A stretch of DNA of 64,000 bases from Petunia secreta (taxonomy: Eukaryota > Streptophyta > Magnoliopsida > Solanales > Solanaceae): positions 3,612,501-3,676,500 of the forward strand of contig JARKIP010000051.1 of the NCBI GenBank assembly GCA_029990175.1, written 5' to 3'. Made by a program: the position numbers and the translations under genes. Below are positions 35,086 through 46,982 of this stretch, piece by piece (position 1 is the first letter of the stretch; each line of letters opens with the position of its first letter). The notes beneath the pieces are model-generated. The model was not told where the DNA came from. It saw only the letters and a program-made list of their open reading frames with translations, and did not search any database.

Positions 35086-35895
35086 TAGCAAAAATTAACT
35101 AGCAACTCCATTTGTAAATTTAATTTTTCGAAACATTTGTTTTGGAAGAAAAATCAATGGTATATATATGACAAAAATAATCATTTTAATCATATTTCCC
35201 CAATATCATTTTTCACAAGAATGGGTATTTAATTAAACCCCTTTAGCTTTGCCCATCCCAGTGTTTATATTAATCGATGCAACACGAGTGATTTTCATTT
35301 GTGCATTTATCACTTGACGATTGGTTTTTGTGTATTTAAAGAAATCAAAATAAGAGGTTCAAATTTTGAATCTTTTCAAATTCGACTAATATCGGTTTTT
35401 TATGACAAAGGAACCCTCAGTTACTATCCTTCGAGTGTGCTATGGCTTAATCCCATTTCTGATGTAATAGTCAAACTCAAACTAAAAAGACGTGGTTGGC
35501 AAAGGGATTTGATCCCTAGTCTCTCACTATGTGGGAAATCACTTGCCGAACCTACTTAGCTAATCCTTGCGGGTGATTAATATCAATTTTCGATCGCATA
35601 TTTTATTATATTTTTATGATTCAAAATATTCTTTAATATTTGATACCTTTGAATTCATATTCGTGCGATCAAATATTTTTGCTAAAAAGTCGGATGTGGG
35701 TAAGTATTTACCATTTTATGTGTATCATCGCTAATTACTCTGTTCTAAATAGAATAACATATTTTTGTGACAATTTTATTTTAGTTCTGTTGCTATATGT
35801 TTATAGCATGCTATATTATCGTACAAATAGTATGTTTAAATCACAAAAAAAAAAAAGGTTCATGCCTGAATCGAACACTATCACACATGTTGAAA
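35086..35895. other. AT-rich spacer with a tRNA-like fragment
   Basis: No gene. At about 35,490-35,575 a TTGGCAAAGGGATTTGATCC then CACTATGTGGGAAATCAC segment resembles the repeat at 29,812 (TTGGCAAGGGGGTTTGAACC, CCATGTGGGAAACCA); possibly a tRNA-derived repeat. Confidence 0.45.
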
Positions 35896-35899
35896 CGAA

Positions 35900-37680
35900 G
35901 ACTTAACAAACAAATGAATCCCTCGCAACCTCTGGTACTTGGCAAGCTCTTGGGACGTACTCCTCTGAGTACTTCAATTCTCAAAGCGGTAGCTTCGCTG
36001 CATTCTCGAACAAAGCTCTTGGTTCTTAAACTATCACTTCCTCGGCAGATCCCGAATTGTACTCCTTATACTTGGCCCAACTGGCTAGAACGCTGTCAGG
36101 GGCCGCACCTTTCCCAATGAAAGCGACACACATTTGGCCCGTGCGGCGCTCATAGTCTCATCTGACTACAAACCAGCCTGCTCCTTGTCCCAGGTTTCTA
36201 GGAAGCTCGCCTCAGTTGCCTAGCTTCAACTGTGCCGCCGAAGGTCTCTCCCTTGTGCGCACCTCATATGCGGAAACTTTAGTATGCGCACATCCGGGGT
36301 TGACTTAGGACCTGCCTGTCCCTCGCCTAGCACTAAACGTCGCTCCTGGGCGCGAAGTGCAATCCTCAAGCTTGGCCCTCGTCTTGTGCCCTGGCACTTG
36401 GCTTGGCTTCGCCCGAGTAGGACAACTCTTTAGCCCTTGGCCTTTGTCATGTGCGACTCCAAGGATACCTCTTAATGTCTCCTGACATTGGCAAACGTAG
36501 CCCTCGCATCATACCTCCCTCCTGAGTAGCGCAGCGTCGCCCCACGACTGCGCGTCTAGGCCAACGAGCCCTTGCTTGCATGGTTGAACCCTTGTCATGC
36601 TTGCAAGTCAATACACGAGGCTCTCAATAGCTCCTCGAGTACTCAATCGGCACAGAGGTCTTTATCATATCCGAAGACAGCCCGCGGGGCTTAGTCTTTC
36701 CTTCCATCTAGCCTCTGTCGCCCGTTGTTCACCCAACGTTGGCCCTCTGGCCACACGCCGTCCATAGAGTCGCCTGACTCATATGGATACCTGGAACACT
36801 CCTCTGAGATGTCCAGGCAGGCTCTTGAGGTCCTTCTTTAAGGCAGCTCACTTGGTGCGACTTCCCGACAAAGTGCACGGGGAGGGCTGGTAGGCTGTCA
36901 CCATGTCTGCCCCCCTTATATATGTCCTTAAAAAATTAAACCTATGTCTCAGCACTTGGCATCCTTTGTCCAGAGAATCATACAAAGGTCTAACTTTTCC
37001 CACCGACCTCCAAATGAGGTACCGTTTGTTCCTAGAGATTCCTCTTGACTTCCTTCACATCTCCATGAAGTTTCATCTCATTCCCACACTCGTGGAAAGA
37101 GATATAGCCCTCGAAAAATCAGTATAATTACCACAATGCCACTGCTTCTTGGCTAAGTCAAGCCCATAGGCAAACAAGCTCCGATCGGCACCAAACTTGG
37201 TATGCACACTCTATAGAATCTTAAGAACAAGGCCCTCACCCTATATTCCAAGATTCCTAATATAGCTCCAAAACGTGCGGCACTGACACTCGTGCCCGTA
37301 CACAGCTCGCACGGCTGACACTCAGCCTGCGCCTAGTTGATACTCGTCCAGCACCTTGCTGGCCCTCGTCTAGCACATGTCTAGCACTCGTCTAGCACAT
37401 GGACATGGCTTCCCCTCAAGCCTACGGCTGACACTCGTCCAGCACACGACTAGCCCTCGTCTAGCCGACTGACACTCGTTCAGCGCACGGCCGACACTCG
37501 GCCGAGCGGCTGACCCTCATTTGGCCCGCATGCGGTGCGGAGACGTTGTGCGCGCAAAGACATCAAAAGAGTGCCGCGCAACAGAATGGTTTTATGGGCT
37601 CCTTTGCTTCTTGCCTAGCCCCAAATAAATTTCCCCAATTTGGCTCGGGACTAAGGAGATGTGAGCACTAGAAATGTTAT
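35900..37680. repeat. GC-rich non-coding segment, probable retroelement remnant
   Basis: Base composition jumps well above both flanks. No long frame is open and no LTR pair or coding domain is recognised. A cluster of short imperfect repeats (CTCGTCTAGCAC, CTCGTCCAGCAC, CTAGCCCTCG) occupies 37,290-37,520. It could be an LTR or leader of an old gypsy-type element. Confidence 0.4.
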
Positions 37681-37942
37681 GGTACAAGGCTGCTACCCAT
37701 CCTACGAACATATCATAAGCAAAATTGGCCCTTGGAGGTACGTTAGCAAGTTAGCCACAAAATGAAATTTATTGTTGGATTGGATTCACATCTAAACGAT
37801 TAAAAACATTACTCCATCCGTTCCATTTTATGTGTCATAATTTGACTCAGAACGAAGTTTAAGTAATAAAGGAAGATTTTTGAAACTTGTGGTCTAAAAT
37901 AAGACATAGATGAATGTATGGTTGTAAATTATTTTTTTGGAA

Positions 37943-37947
37943 CAGAC
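37943..37947. other. Target site duplication CAGAC, left copy
   Basis: CAGAC directly precedes the LTR start; the partner is at 50,210-50,214. Five bp is the usual size for Ty3/gypsy integrases. Confidence 0.95.
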
Positions 37948-38833
37948 TGTAACAACTAAATTCGCGTCAAGAAAATAAATATCGAGACAAGAAAATATTG
38001 CAACAATATATTTTATTTATCAAAATATGAGTGTTACAATCTCTATGATTCCTCTGATTCGTCTTTTCAAAATAATAACTTCAAGGGCTTTTGAGCTTGA
38101 TCTTGAAGTTTGGATTTGGATTTGGATTTGATCTTGATCTTGACTTGATGAGTTCAAGAGCTTGGAGCTTTATCTTGAACTTGGTCTTGATCTTGAACTT
38201 GTACTTGGATTCAAGGGCTTGAAGCTTGATCTTGAATCTTCGTCTTGATCTCTAGAACTTGTAGAGAAATATTTGAGTGCTTGCAGCTTTTGTAGAAATC
38301 TCTTGCTTTGATCCACGAGCTCTTTCTTGCTTCTTGTTATGGATTCTTGCTTCTGATTTCTCCTTTTTCAAATAAGAGATTTGACCCCTTTATATAGATA
38401 TGGGGTGGAGTAGCCACCAAGAAACCCTAACGGGTCAAGGCCTGTGGACCGGCCAATCAGATTTAAGCAGTGACTAGGCCATATTTGATTGGCCATAACA
38501 TGTCACATGTCCACATGGCGTATTTTCATTGGTCTTGGGGTTTGAATTGGATTGCCACATCATTTGACGTGTGGCATGATCCAATTGGCTATTTTATTTG
38601 ACTTGGCGCCACATCACTTGCCACGTGGCACATTTTGGGCCTCTAGGAAAACTTATATCCATTGGGCCTTAGGCTAATTTGGGCTAGCCTTTCAAGATTG
38701 GGCTTTTATTACATTTAAATAATTAACCCAATTATATTAGCCCATAACATTTATTTGGATCAATATGTCTTCAATTTAATATATAACCATATTATTTCAT
38801 GGATTTAAATCCAATAAAATTTACTTGTCTACA
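37948..38833 (-). repeat. 3' LTR (886 bp)
   Basis: On the minus strand it begins TGTAGACAAG and ends GTTGTTACA. It differs from the 5' LTR only at 38,403 (G; A at 49,779) and 38,811 (C; T at 50,187), plus-strand bases. It carries an AATAAA on the minus strand (38,012-38,017), a plausible poly(A) signal. Confidence 0.95.
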
Positions 38834-38848
38834 AATGCCCCCTACTTC
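38834..38848 (-). other. Polypurine tract before the 3' LTR
   Basis: Minus strand GAAGTAGGGGGCATT directly abuts the 3' LTR; AGTAGGGGG is the likely plus-strand primer. Confidence 0.5.
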
Positions 38849-40009
38849 AAGGCTTGTCGGGATTTAACTTATCGACATCCGAAGACTAGGCTTGAAGTAA
38901 TTTCTTTGGTCATGTGATCATTGCCAATTAGCAATCCTAAAAGTGACTATATGTCAAGCAACCCTTGCCAAAATTTGCCATCTTCAGTTAATATCTCACA
39001 AGATGGCTACTTCATTTGCAAGGTTAAGGTATACCCAAAGTGGCTATTTTCCAGCTAGCAGTCATAAACAGGCCGTTGATCAAAATCATCCACAATTACG
39101 TGGAACCAAAACATAACAGACGGTTGTGGCTTATTCACTGCAAATTCCACTCCTAGTTCACCTAGGATGCAACTCAGTTGGTGTTTTCTTTATTTCCAAT
39201 CCTTTTATGGAAATAAAGTGAATTCTTTGTTAATATAGAGCACCGTCGGTAGGCTTCCTAGTCTAATTTGGTTAAGATACTCAGTTCTTTTTATATTAGG
39301 AATATTCAACCTTATTAGTCCTCTATAAATAGAGGCTAGGCTCATTGTTTGACTCATTGGCTGAAGACAACATTGAGTATTTTTTCTGCAGAGGCAAGTA
39401 TCTCTATTCTTTTGTGCTCTTTTTTTTTCGTATGAGAAAATACTCTCTGCAAATTGATACCTTTTTTTGTTGAAAATAATTTTTCCTCAATTTGTACTTT
39501 CTCTTGAACAATGAATGCAACTTCATAGTTTATTGTCCAAAACAAGCAAATCATATATACTATTCCTTGATTTCGTCCCTCTGCTTTCTTTTTAAAAGAA
39601 TAAGTCCAACTTTGAGGTCAATAATTGACCACCCATGTGCTATTGATAAAATTCATTCTTTGCATATAAGTCACTTTAATTTTGTTTGAAGAGTCATAAC
39701 TTCATGTACTGCATTAATTTCTCATAGCCAACACGCTGACTCATATTTACACAATTTTCTTTGTGTGCGTTTCTTCCGTAACTTGCACCCCTTTTTTTAT
39801 TGCAACTTTATTTACTCATTCATCCCTTTGTTTCCAGCAAGTAAAAGAGGACTTTTGCAGCTTGAATTTTCTTCTTTTCTTGTCAAGTAAAAATACTTTC
39901 TCCCTATTGTATTTTTTTTCTTTTTTCTTCTTTGCTCTTCTTTTTCTTTTATGTAGGCCAAAAGATGATTCTAAAGAAGTCAACCCTTACATTAACGAGG
40001 ACAACCCAT
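38849..40009. other. Unique part of the retrotransposon 3' non-coding region
   Basis: T-rich on the plus strand with no coding capacity recognised. Confidence 0.5.
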
Positions 40010-40478
40010 TGAGGACTTATTTGGGAACGATACTCATGGGAACGTCAAGTTTAAGGTGATTGGGGTGGTAACGCACTCCCACTTTAACGACGACAATCCT
40101 ATGGAAGAATTATTTGGAGCGATACTCGTAGGAAAGTCAAGTTTAAAGTGATTGGAGTAGCAACCCACTCCTACTTTAATGACGACAATCCCATGGAAGA
40201 CTTATTTGGAGCGATACTCATGGGAAAGTCAAGTTTAAGGTGATTGGAGTGGCAACGCACTCCCACTTTAACGACGACAATCCCATGGAAGACTTATTTG
40301 GAGCGATACTCGTGGGAAAGTCAAGTTTAAGGTGATTGGAGTGGCAACGCACTCCCACTTTAACGACGACAATCCCATGGAAGACTTATTTGGAGCGATA
40401 CTCATGGGAAAGTCAAGTTTAAGGTGATTGGAGTGGCAACGCACTCCCACTTTAACGACGACAATCCCATGGAAGAAG
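40010..40478. repeat. 92-bp tandem array, about five units
   Basis: Landmark TATTTGGAGCGATACTC recurs near 40,111, 40,203, 40,294 and 40,386, with a related TATTTGGGAACGATACTC at 40,018. Each unit also carries GTGATTGGAGTGGCAACGCA and a CTTTAACGACGACAATCCCA segment. The last three units are nearly identical. Confidence 0.9.
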
Positions 40479-40479
40479 C

Positions 40480-41315
40480 CATTTGGAAGAGTAACTTGAA
40501 GACTTGACATATATTTGAAGACATCAGCTTGAAGACTTGGAGAATTTGGAGACTCCAACTTGAACACTTGGCGAAATTGAATAATCTAGCTTGAAGACTT
40601 GGAGAATTTGGAGACTCCAGCTTGAACACTTGGCGAATATGAAGATTCCAACTTGAAGACTTGGAAAATTTGAAGTTTGTAGACTCCAACTTGAAGACAC
40701 AAACTTGGAGCCTCTAACTTGAACACTTGATAAATTTGAAGACCCTAACTAGAAGACTTGCAAATTTAAAGACTCGCAAATTTGAAGACTCTAACTTGAA
40801 GACTTGGCAGATTTAGAGACTCCAGCTTTGAGGAAGATTCCACTTGAAGACTTGACCAACTCCAACTTGAAAACTTGGCGAATATGAAGATTCCCACTTG
40901 AAGACTTGGAAAATTTGAAGTTTGTAGATTTCAACTCGAATACTTTGAAATCTTGGAGCCTCTAACTTGAACACTTGATAAATTTCAAGACTCTAACTAG
41001 AAGACTTGCCAATTTAAAGACTCGCAAATTTGAAGACTCTAACTTGAAGACTTGACAGATTTAGAGACTCCAGCTTTGAGGAAGATTCCACTTGAAGAAT
41101 TGACCAACTCCAACCTGGAGACTTGGCGAATATGAAGATTCCAACTTAAAGACTTGGAAGACTTGCGAATTTGAAGGATCAAACTTGAAGACTACAAACT
41201 CTAACTCGAAGACCTGGTAAATTTGAAGATCCCAGCCTGAAGACTTTGGCGAATTTACAGGCTCACACTTGAAGACTTGATGAATTCGAAAACTCCAAGA
41301 TGAATACTTGGTAGC
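40480..41315. repeat. ACTTGAAGACTTGG repeat region with a 240-bp higher-order duplication
   Basis: Built from short variants of AACTTGAAGACTTGGCGAAT and TTTGAAGACTC. The block at about 40,636-40,873 is repeated at 40,874-41,118 with scattered changes, and a third copy begins just after. Non-coding 3' region of the element. Confidence 0.85.
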
Positions 41316-41890
41316 CTGAAGGACAGCCACCATTTTTCTTTGGAGGGTTGCCCATATTAAACCATCATTGTTTGAATCCTGAGGGTCATCTCTCACTTGC
41401 AATGCTTGAAGTATACGAGAGAGAAGAAGAGATATCCTCCCTCCACAAATCTAATATCTTGAGCCGAATCTCTCTAAACTTTCCCAGAATAGTAATACTC
41501 AGAATTTGAAACACCCTGGCAGGTAATCACGTTTTTCTCTCTAGGTTGCAAGCTTTAACAATTTAAACTTGATCTATAAATAACAATGTGAAACTTGACA
41601 AGGAAAAGAATTTTTCTTCTTTTTGGGCGACTGGACTTAGAATTTGAGCTCTAAGCTGCCTACGTACCTCGACGAAGAGGATCAAGTCATTACGTAGTTC
41701 ATAGTAGAAGAGGTGTGTTTTTTTTTTCTTTTTTTTTGTCCTAACTTTTTCCTAGGCCGCCTCTTTCGAGGTTTTCAACCTGGCGGACTTTTTTTTTTCT
41801 TTTTATTTTTTTAGGCCGTGCACAGTTTAGACTCTTGCGGGCCAGGAGTTTTATGCAGTTTATGCTCGTGCATCAAAGGAGCGTGGCGAT

Positions 41891-42112
41891 TTGCAGTTTA
41901 AGCTCGTGCGTCTAGGAGCGTTTCAACTTGCAGTTTAGGCTCGTGCGTCGAAGAGCATTTCAACTTGCAGTTTAGGCTCGTGCGTCGAGGAGCATGTCAA
42001 CTTGCAGTTTAGGCTCGTGCGTTGAGGAGCATGTCAACTTGCAGTTTAGGCTCGTGCGTTGAGGAGCATGTCAACTTGCAGTTTAGGCTCGTGCGTTGAG
42101 GAGCATGTCAAC
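41891..42112. repeat. 37-bp tandem array, six units
   Basis: The unit is TTGCAGTTTAGGCTCGTGCG followed by TYGAGGAGCATGTCAAC. The last three units are identical and the earlier ones diverge progressively; degraded units reach back to about 41,825. It abuts the pol stop codon. Confidence 0.9.
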
Positions 42113-42113
42113 T

Positions 42114-45100
42114 TCAAGGATAGTACTTCTTCAAGAATTTCCCGTTAATGGGACCGAGTCTTTTTCCTTCAGCATCAATAAGCTTATAAGCACCACTTGA
42201 ATAGCCTTTTTGCACAACATACGGTCCGTCCCATTTTGCAGTGAACTTGCCCCCAGATTTATGGGAAGTGATGATGGGTCTTCTTACTGCAAGGACTTGA
42301 TCACCAACCTGGAAAGATCTTGGGCGAACCTTTTTATTGAAAGCACGAGATAGACGAGCTTGATAACATTCAAGGCTTTGCTGAGCTTCGAGTCTTTTCT
42401 CATCGAGAGCCTCCAACTCTTCAAGGCGTAAGCGAGCATTTTCTTCATCAGTGAGCCCTTCTTGGAGAGCAAGTCTCAAGGATGGTATTTGACGCTCCAG
42501 CGGCAACACAGCTTCAACTCCATAAACAAGCGAGTAAGGAGTTGCTCGCGTTGGTGTGCGGTGAGTTGTCCTATACGCCCATAAAGCTTCTTCCATCCTT
42601 TCATGCCAATCTCGCTTGGATTTGGAAACAACCTTATTAAGCAAATTGCACAAGGTCTTGTTGAATGCTTCGGCTAGGCCATTGGCGGCAGCATTGTACA
42701 TGGAAGATTTGCGCTGCTTGAAGCCAAAGAGATCACATATTTTATTCATCAGTCTATTATCGAATGGCTTGCCATTATCCGTTATTATATAACGAGGGAT
42801 ACCGAAGCGGTAAATAATGTTTACTCGAATGAAGTTTGCAACCTTTTCCTTCTTTACTTCCTTGAGAGCGACAGCTTCTGCCCATTTTGAGAAGTAATCA
42901 GTTGCAGCTAATATGAACACGTGTCCTTCAGAAGACTTCGGCAATGGTCCAACAATGTCTAGTCCCCAAGCATCAAATGGCCAAGACGCGACTGTTGGGT
43001 GCAATACTTCAGGTGGTTGATGTATGAAGTTTGCATGGAGCTGACAAGCTTTGCATCTCCGAGCATGGTCCAAGCAATCCTTCACCATTGTTGGCCAGTA
43101 GTACCCCATCCTTTTTATATGGAAGTGAAGCTTCGGCCCAGACTGGTGTGATCCACATACCCCAGAGTGTGCTTCTTCTAGAGCTTGAAGTGTTTCATCA
43201 TCTCCTAAACATCGCAAAAGTACTCCCTCAAATGATCTTCTATATAGAGTGTCCTTGTAGTAAAGGAAACGGGGTGCTCTACGACGGATTTCGGCTCTCC
43301 TTCTCGTATTTTCTGGAAGGGTTCCGTGACTGAGGTAATCAATTATAGGTTTCCGCCAGTCTTCCTTCTCAGCCTCAGAAACAGCAACAAGACGCTGAAG
43401 TTCATTTTCACCATCCACGCCTTCATCAAATGGTGGTACTACCCATTTTTGGCAGATAGTAACTTGTGTCTGTTCAGGCAAGGTAAGTGTTGACGCCAAA
43501 GCCGCTAAGGCATCAGCTTTCTTATTTTCCTTCCTCGGCACATGCTGGAGGGTTACATCCCCAAGCCATCCTATTAACTTCTGTGCATAGTTGTGATAGG
43601 GTTGTAACTCTGGTTTCCTTACCTCATAGCTACCCAAAAGCTGATTAATTACCAATTTAGAGTCTCCATATACTTGCAGCTGTAATTGCTTCATGTCGAC
43701 TGCCATTTCGAGGCCAAGTATGAGTGCTTGGTACTCTGCGACGTTATTAGAGCAATGTTGTGTCAGCGTGAAAGAATATGGGAAAACCTCTCCTTCGGAA
43801 GTTACAAAAACCACACCAGCCCCAGCTCCATCACGACGTGCAGCACCGTCGAAGTACATCTTCCACGATGGTTGAACTTCGACGACCATTGCATCTTCAT
43901 CAGGTAATTCATCAGTGAGCTCCCAATCGTCAGGTATCGGATGGTCTGCCAAGAAGTCTGCTAATGCTTGTCCTTTCACCGCTTTCTGAGGGACGTACAC
44001 AATCTCAAATTGTTGAAACTGGAGGTACCACCTCGCCAAACGATCACTAAGGACTGGTTTCGACATCACAAATTTTATAGGATTTGCTTTGGAAATGAGT
44101 CGGACGACGTGAGCTTGAAAGTAGTGTTTCAACTTTTGAATGGAGAAGACAAGCGCCAAACACAACTTTTCGATTGGCAAGTACTTCAACTCATTTGGTG
44201 TCATCATCCTACTTAAATAGTAAAGGGAATTTTCTTTCCCTTCACTATTCTCTTGAGCCAAAAGCGCCCCAACAGACCTTTCTTGCGCTGCAATATATAA
44301 TATCAGCGGCTTTCCAGGTATAGGTGCAGCTAAAACTGGAGGTTTCATCAGGTACGACTTGATGCTCTCGAATGCGTTGCTGCAAGCTTGATCCCATTCG
44401 AAAGGGACACCTTTCTTCATAAGACGGCTGAATGGTTGACATCTTCCGGCCAGATTTGAAATGAATCTCCTAAGATACGCCAACTTTCCTTGTAGACTCT
44501 TTAGTTCATGAATATTTCTAGGCTCGGGCATCTTCAAAATCGCATCGACTTTAGCTTGATCAATTTCAATCCCTCGGTGTCGAACAATGAAACCAAGGAA
44601 TTTACCAGAAGTAACTCCGAATGCGCACTTTAAAGGATTCATCCGAAGTTGGTATCTTCGCAGCAATTCAAACACCGTTCTCAAGTCCTGTAGGTGATCC
44701 TTCTTGTTTCTCGATTTCACCACCAAGTCATCAACATAGCACTCGACACTTTTGTGAAGCATGCTGTCAAAGATATTTTGCATCGCTCTTTGATAGGTAG
44801 CTCCAGCATTCTTCAGGCCAAATGGCATCACCTTGTAGCAGTAAATTCCCTTAGGAGTTCGAAACGCTGTGAGTTCTTCATCCTTAGGAGACATGCGAAT
44901 CTGGTTATAGCCAGATGAGCCATCCATAAAAGACATTGCCTCATATCCAGTAGTGGCGTCAATCATGAGTTCTGGGATGGGGAGTGGAAATTCATCCTTA
45001 GGACATGCATTGTTGAGATCTCTAAAATCAACACAAACTCGAATTTGGCCATTTTTCTTCCTTACAGGGACTATACTTGAAATCCAAGTAGGATACTTGA

Positions 45101-46877
45101 CTTCCCGAATAAAACCAGCCTCAATAAGCTTGTTGACTTCATTCTCGATCAAGGGTACCAGCTCTGACCTGAAGCGGCGTTGGCTTTGCTTAACAGGACG
45201 AGCACCATTTCTAACCGCCAGATGATGAACCGCTACTTTGGGGTCTAAACCAGGCATCTCTTTGTAGCTCCAAGCAAAGACATCTCTATACTCTTTCAGC
45301 AGCTCTACATAAGCACTTTCTTCATCCTTCATCAGCAAAGCACTTATATATGTGGGTCTTGGTTCTTCATCTGTGCCGAGGTTGATTTCTTTCAATGCGT
45401 CAACTGTTGCCTTCACTCCTTCTTCAAGCTCAGGTGGAGCATCTTTAGCATCTTCATCTTCCTGCAGATCTCCGTCATTGAAAGATATGTGGTGACACCA
45501 AGAAATATCCTCCGACTCATTCTTGACATTATTTGGATATGAAGCATTATGCTCTTCTTCTGCAACGACGTAATATGAAGATCCTACACTTTCTTCATCT
45601 TCCTCACGCTCCCTTGTGTGGACTATAGTGTGAGTCTTTGCCTTTAACACTTCTCCACATGAAACTACTAGTTTTGCTTGACGCTTCATCCTTGAAGGGA
45701 TCAGACTTTGGCAACCTCTCGAAAGTTTTGGGTTGTCAGGAGAAATGGTTATTTTCGCCTTTACATCACCCTTTTGGAGCTTGTTCCTCTTCTTCAATGG
45801 TCCCAATCTATCAAAGACAGATTTTCTTGCAGTTGGTTCTCCGAGCCGATCAAAGACAGACTTTCTTTTATTCGAAGGAACGGACTCATCCTCAGCACCG
45901 ACATAATTGATGCTTGCCCTCCTTATAGAGATGCGAACTGGTGGAGGTTTTTCGAAACCCAAGCCTTCACGTGATTTCTTCATTGATCCTTCTGGTGGGA
46001 GCTTCCCTAACTTAGATGGTTCGTTGGGATCGTACCCAGCCTTTGCAAATAGTTTATAAGCATTTGGATCAAAACCCTCGTTTGTGCGCTTTGTGGGGAG
46101 TGCACTATTCTCCGGCAGATTTCGGGCCACAAACTTTCCAAGCAAATTCGAGGATAACTTTAAAGCATCAAGCCGCTTGATAGGAAGGGTTAATCCATTC
46201 AGCACGTCACTTTGCAGGTCAGATGATTGGTCTTTCTTCTCCTTCAGTTTTGGGACGTAGCAGAGCGCAGGTCCCGTCTTCTTGCCTGAAGGTGCAAAGT
46301 ATTGCTTATGTGGTTTCCTTTGAATAGAGTGGCTTCTATCTTCATCCTCTACAACTTTTGCTTTCCCAGCCGCAATCTCAGCCTTCTTTATTGCAATCTT
46401 AGGATCCAATGTCTTGGCGATGTTATCAACCCTGACTTCATTCACGATATTCTTCAAGTAAAATTTAGCGTCAGCACAGTACGCTTCAGATTCAGTGAAT
46501 GGCTTGTCATCAGCAACGATTTTCTTCTCAATACCATCTTCGTGATACTTAAGGCATTGGTGATAAGTGGATGGGACGACTTTATTCTCATGTATCCACG
46601 GCCTTCCCAGTAAGATATTATAGGAAGTTTTTGCATCGATCACATGCAACCATGCGCTTGAAGTCATCTCTCCAATAGTGAGGTCAATTTTTGTAGCACC
46701 TATGGCCCTTTGCCCCCCTTGGTTGAATCCATGAATCATCAAACGGCTTTCAATCAAATCCTCTCTTGAAATGCCAAGTTCGTTCATTGTGTGAATAGGC
46801 AGAATGTTGATTCCGGATCCTCCGTCAATCAAGATTCTATTCACTCTTTGTTCATTCACATATCCAACCATGAACAA
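42114..46877 (-). CDS. pol: Retrotransposon Pol: protease, RT, RNase H, archaeal RNase H, integrase
   Basis: 1,587 codons without a stop, counted from 46,877; the frame is open a further 35 codons up to the gag stop and no obvious ATG marks its start. Domains: protease (LIDGGSGINILP, about 15-27, the Tat-type DGGS variant); RT (about 570-765, MPFGLKNAGATYQ, catalytic YVDD at 714-717); RNase H (about 850-975); archaeal-type RNase H (about 1005-1130) with D1010, E1048, D1072 and D1122 all present; integrase with H2C2 finger (H1237, H1244, C1275, C1278) and D1307, D1367, E1403 (spacing 59 and 35); then a C-terminal DNA-binding region ending LKKYYP. It makes and inserts the cDNA. Expression probably needs stop readthrough or internal initiation. 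Confidence 0.95.
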   Translation of the reverse strand: MFMVGYVNEQRVNRILIDGGSGINILPIHTMNELGISREDLIESRLMIHGFNQGGQRAIGATKIDLTIGEMTSSAWLHVIDAKTSYNILLGRPWIHENKVVPSTYHQCLKYHEDGIEKKIVADDKPFTESEAYCADAKFYLKNIVNEVRVDNIAKTLDPKIAIKKAEIAAGKAKVVEDEDRSHSIQRKPHKQYFAPSGKKTGPALCYVPKLKEKKDQSSDLQSDVLNGLTLPIKRLDALKLSSNLLGKFVARNLPENSALPTKRTNEGFDPNAYKLFAKAGYDPNEPSKLGKLPPEGSMKKSREGLGFEKPPPVRISIRRASINYVGAEDESVPSNKRKSVFDRLGEPTARKSVFDRLGPLKKRNKLQKGDVKAKITISPDNPKLSRGCQSLIPSRMKRQAKLVVSCGEVLKAKTHTIVHTREREEDEESVGSSYYVVAEEEHNASYPNNVKNESEDISWCHHISFNDGDLQEDEDAKDAPPELEEGVKATVDALKEINLGTDEEPRPTYISALLMKDEESAYVELLKEYRDVFAWSYKEMPGLDPKVAVHHLAVRNGARPVKQSQRRFRSELVPLIENEVNKLIEAGFIREVKYPTWISSIVPVRKKNGQIRVCVDFRDLNNACPKDEFPLPIPELMIDATTGYEAMSFMDGSSGYNQIRMSPKDEELTAFRTPKGIYCYKVMPFGLKNAGATYQRAMQNIFDSMLHKSVECYVDDLVVKSRNKKDHLQDLRTVFELLRRYQLRMNPLKCAFGVTSGKFLGFIVRHRGIEIDQAKVDAILKMPEPRNIHELKSLQGKLAYLRRFISNLAGRCQPFSRLMKKGVPFEWDQACSNAFESIKSYLMKPPVLAAPIPGKPLILYIAAQERSVGALLAQENSEGKENSLYYLSRMMTPNELKYLPIEKLCLALVFSIQKLKHYFQAHVVRLISKANPIKFVMSKPVLSDRLARWYLQFQQFEIVYVPQKAVKGQALADFLADHPIPDDWELTDELPDEDAMVVEVQPSWKMYFDGAARRDGAGAGVVFVTSEGEVFPYSFTLTQHCSNNVAEYQALILGLEMAVDMKQLQLQVYGDSKLVINQLLGSYEVRKPELQPYHNYAQKLIGWLGDVTLQHVPRKENKKADALAALASTLTLPEQTQVTICQKWVVPPFDEGVDGENELQRLVAVSEAEKEDWRKPIIDYLSHGTLPENTRRRAEIRRRAPRFLYYKDTLYRRSFEGVLLRCLGDDETLQALEEAHSGVCGSHQSGPKLHFHIKRMGYYWPTMVKDCLDHARRCKACQLHANFIHQPPEVLHPTVASWPFDAWGLDIVGPLPKSSEGHVFILAATDYFSKWAEAVALKEVKKEKVANFIRVNIIYRFGIPRYIITDNGKPFDNRLMNKICDLFGFKQRKSSMYNAAANGLAEAFNKTLCNLLNKVVSKSKRDWHERMEEALWAYRTTHRTPTRATPYSLVYGVEAVLPLERQIPSLRLALQEGLTDEENARLRLEELEALDEKRLEAQQSLECYQARLSRAFNKKVRPRSFQVGDQVLAVRRPIITSHKSGGKFTAKWDGPYVVQKGYSSGAYKLIDAEGKRLGPINGKFLKKYYP

Positions 46878-46982
46878 TGGACGATTGTGAGGAACTTCCC
46901 CAAGTAGGATATCATCACTTGTGAATGTGATCTTTGCTTCACAAGTATTTGCTTCTCCGGCTGTAGATTCAGTGAGTTTTTC

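Noticed and set aside
40268..41402. Minus-strand open frames in the retrotransposon 3' region
   Set aside because: Translations of tandem arrays (repeated SPSLQ-type words); array length, not selection, keeps them open.
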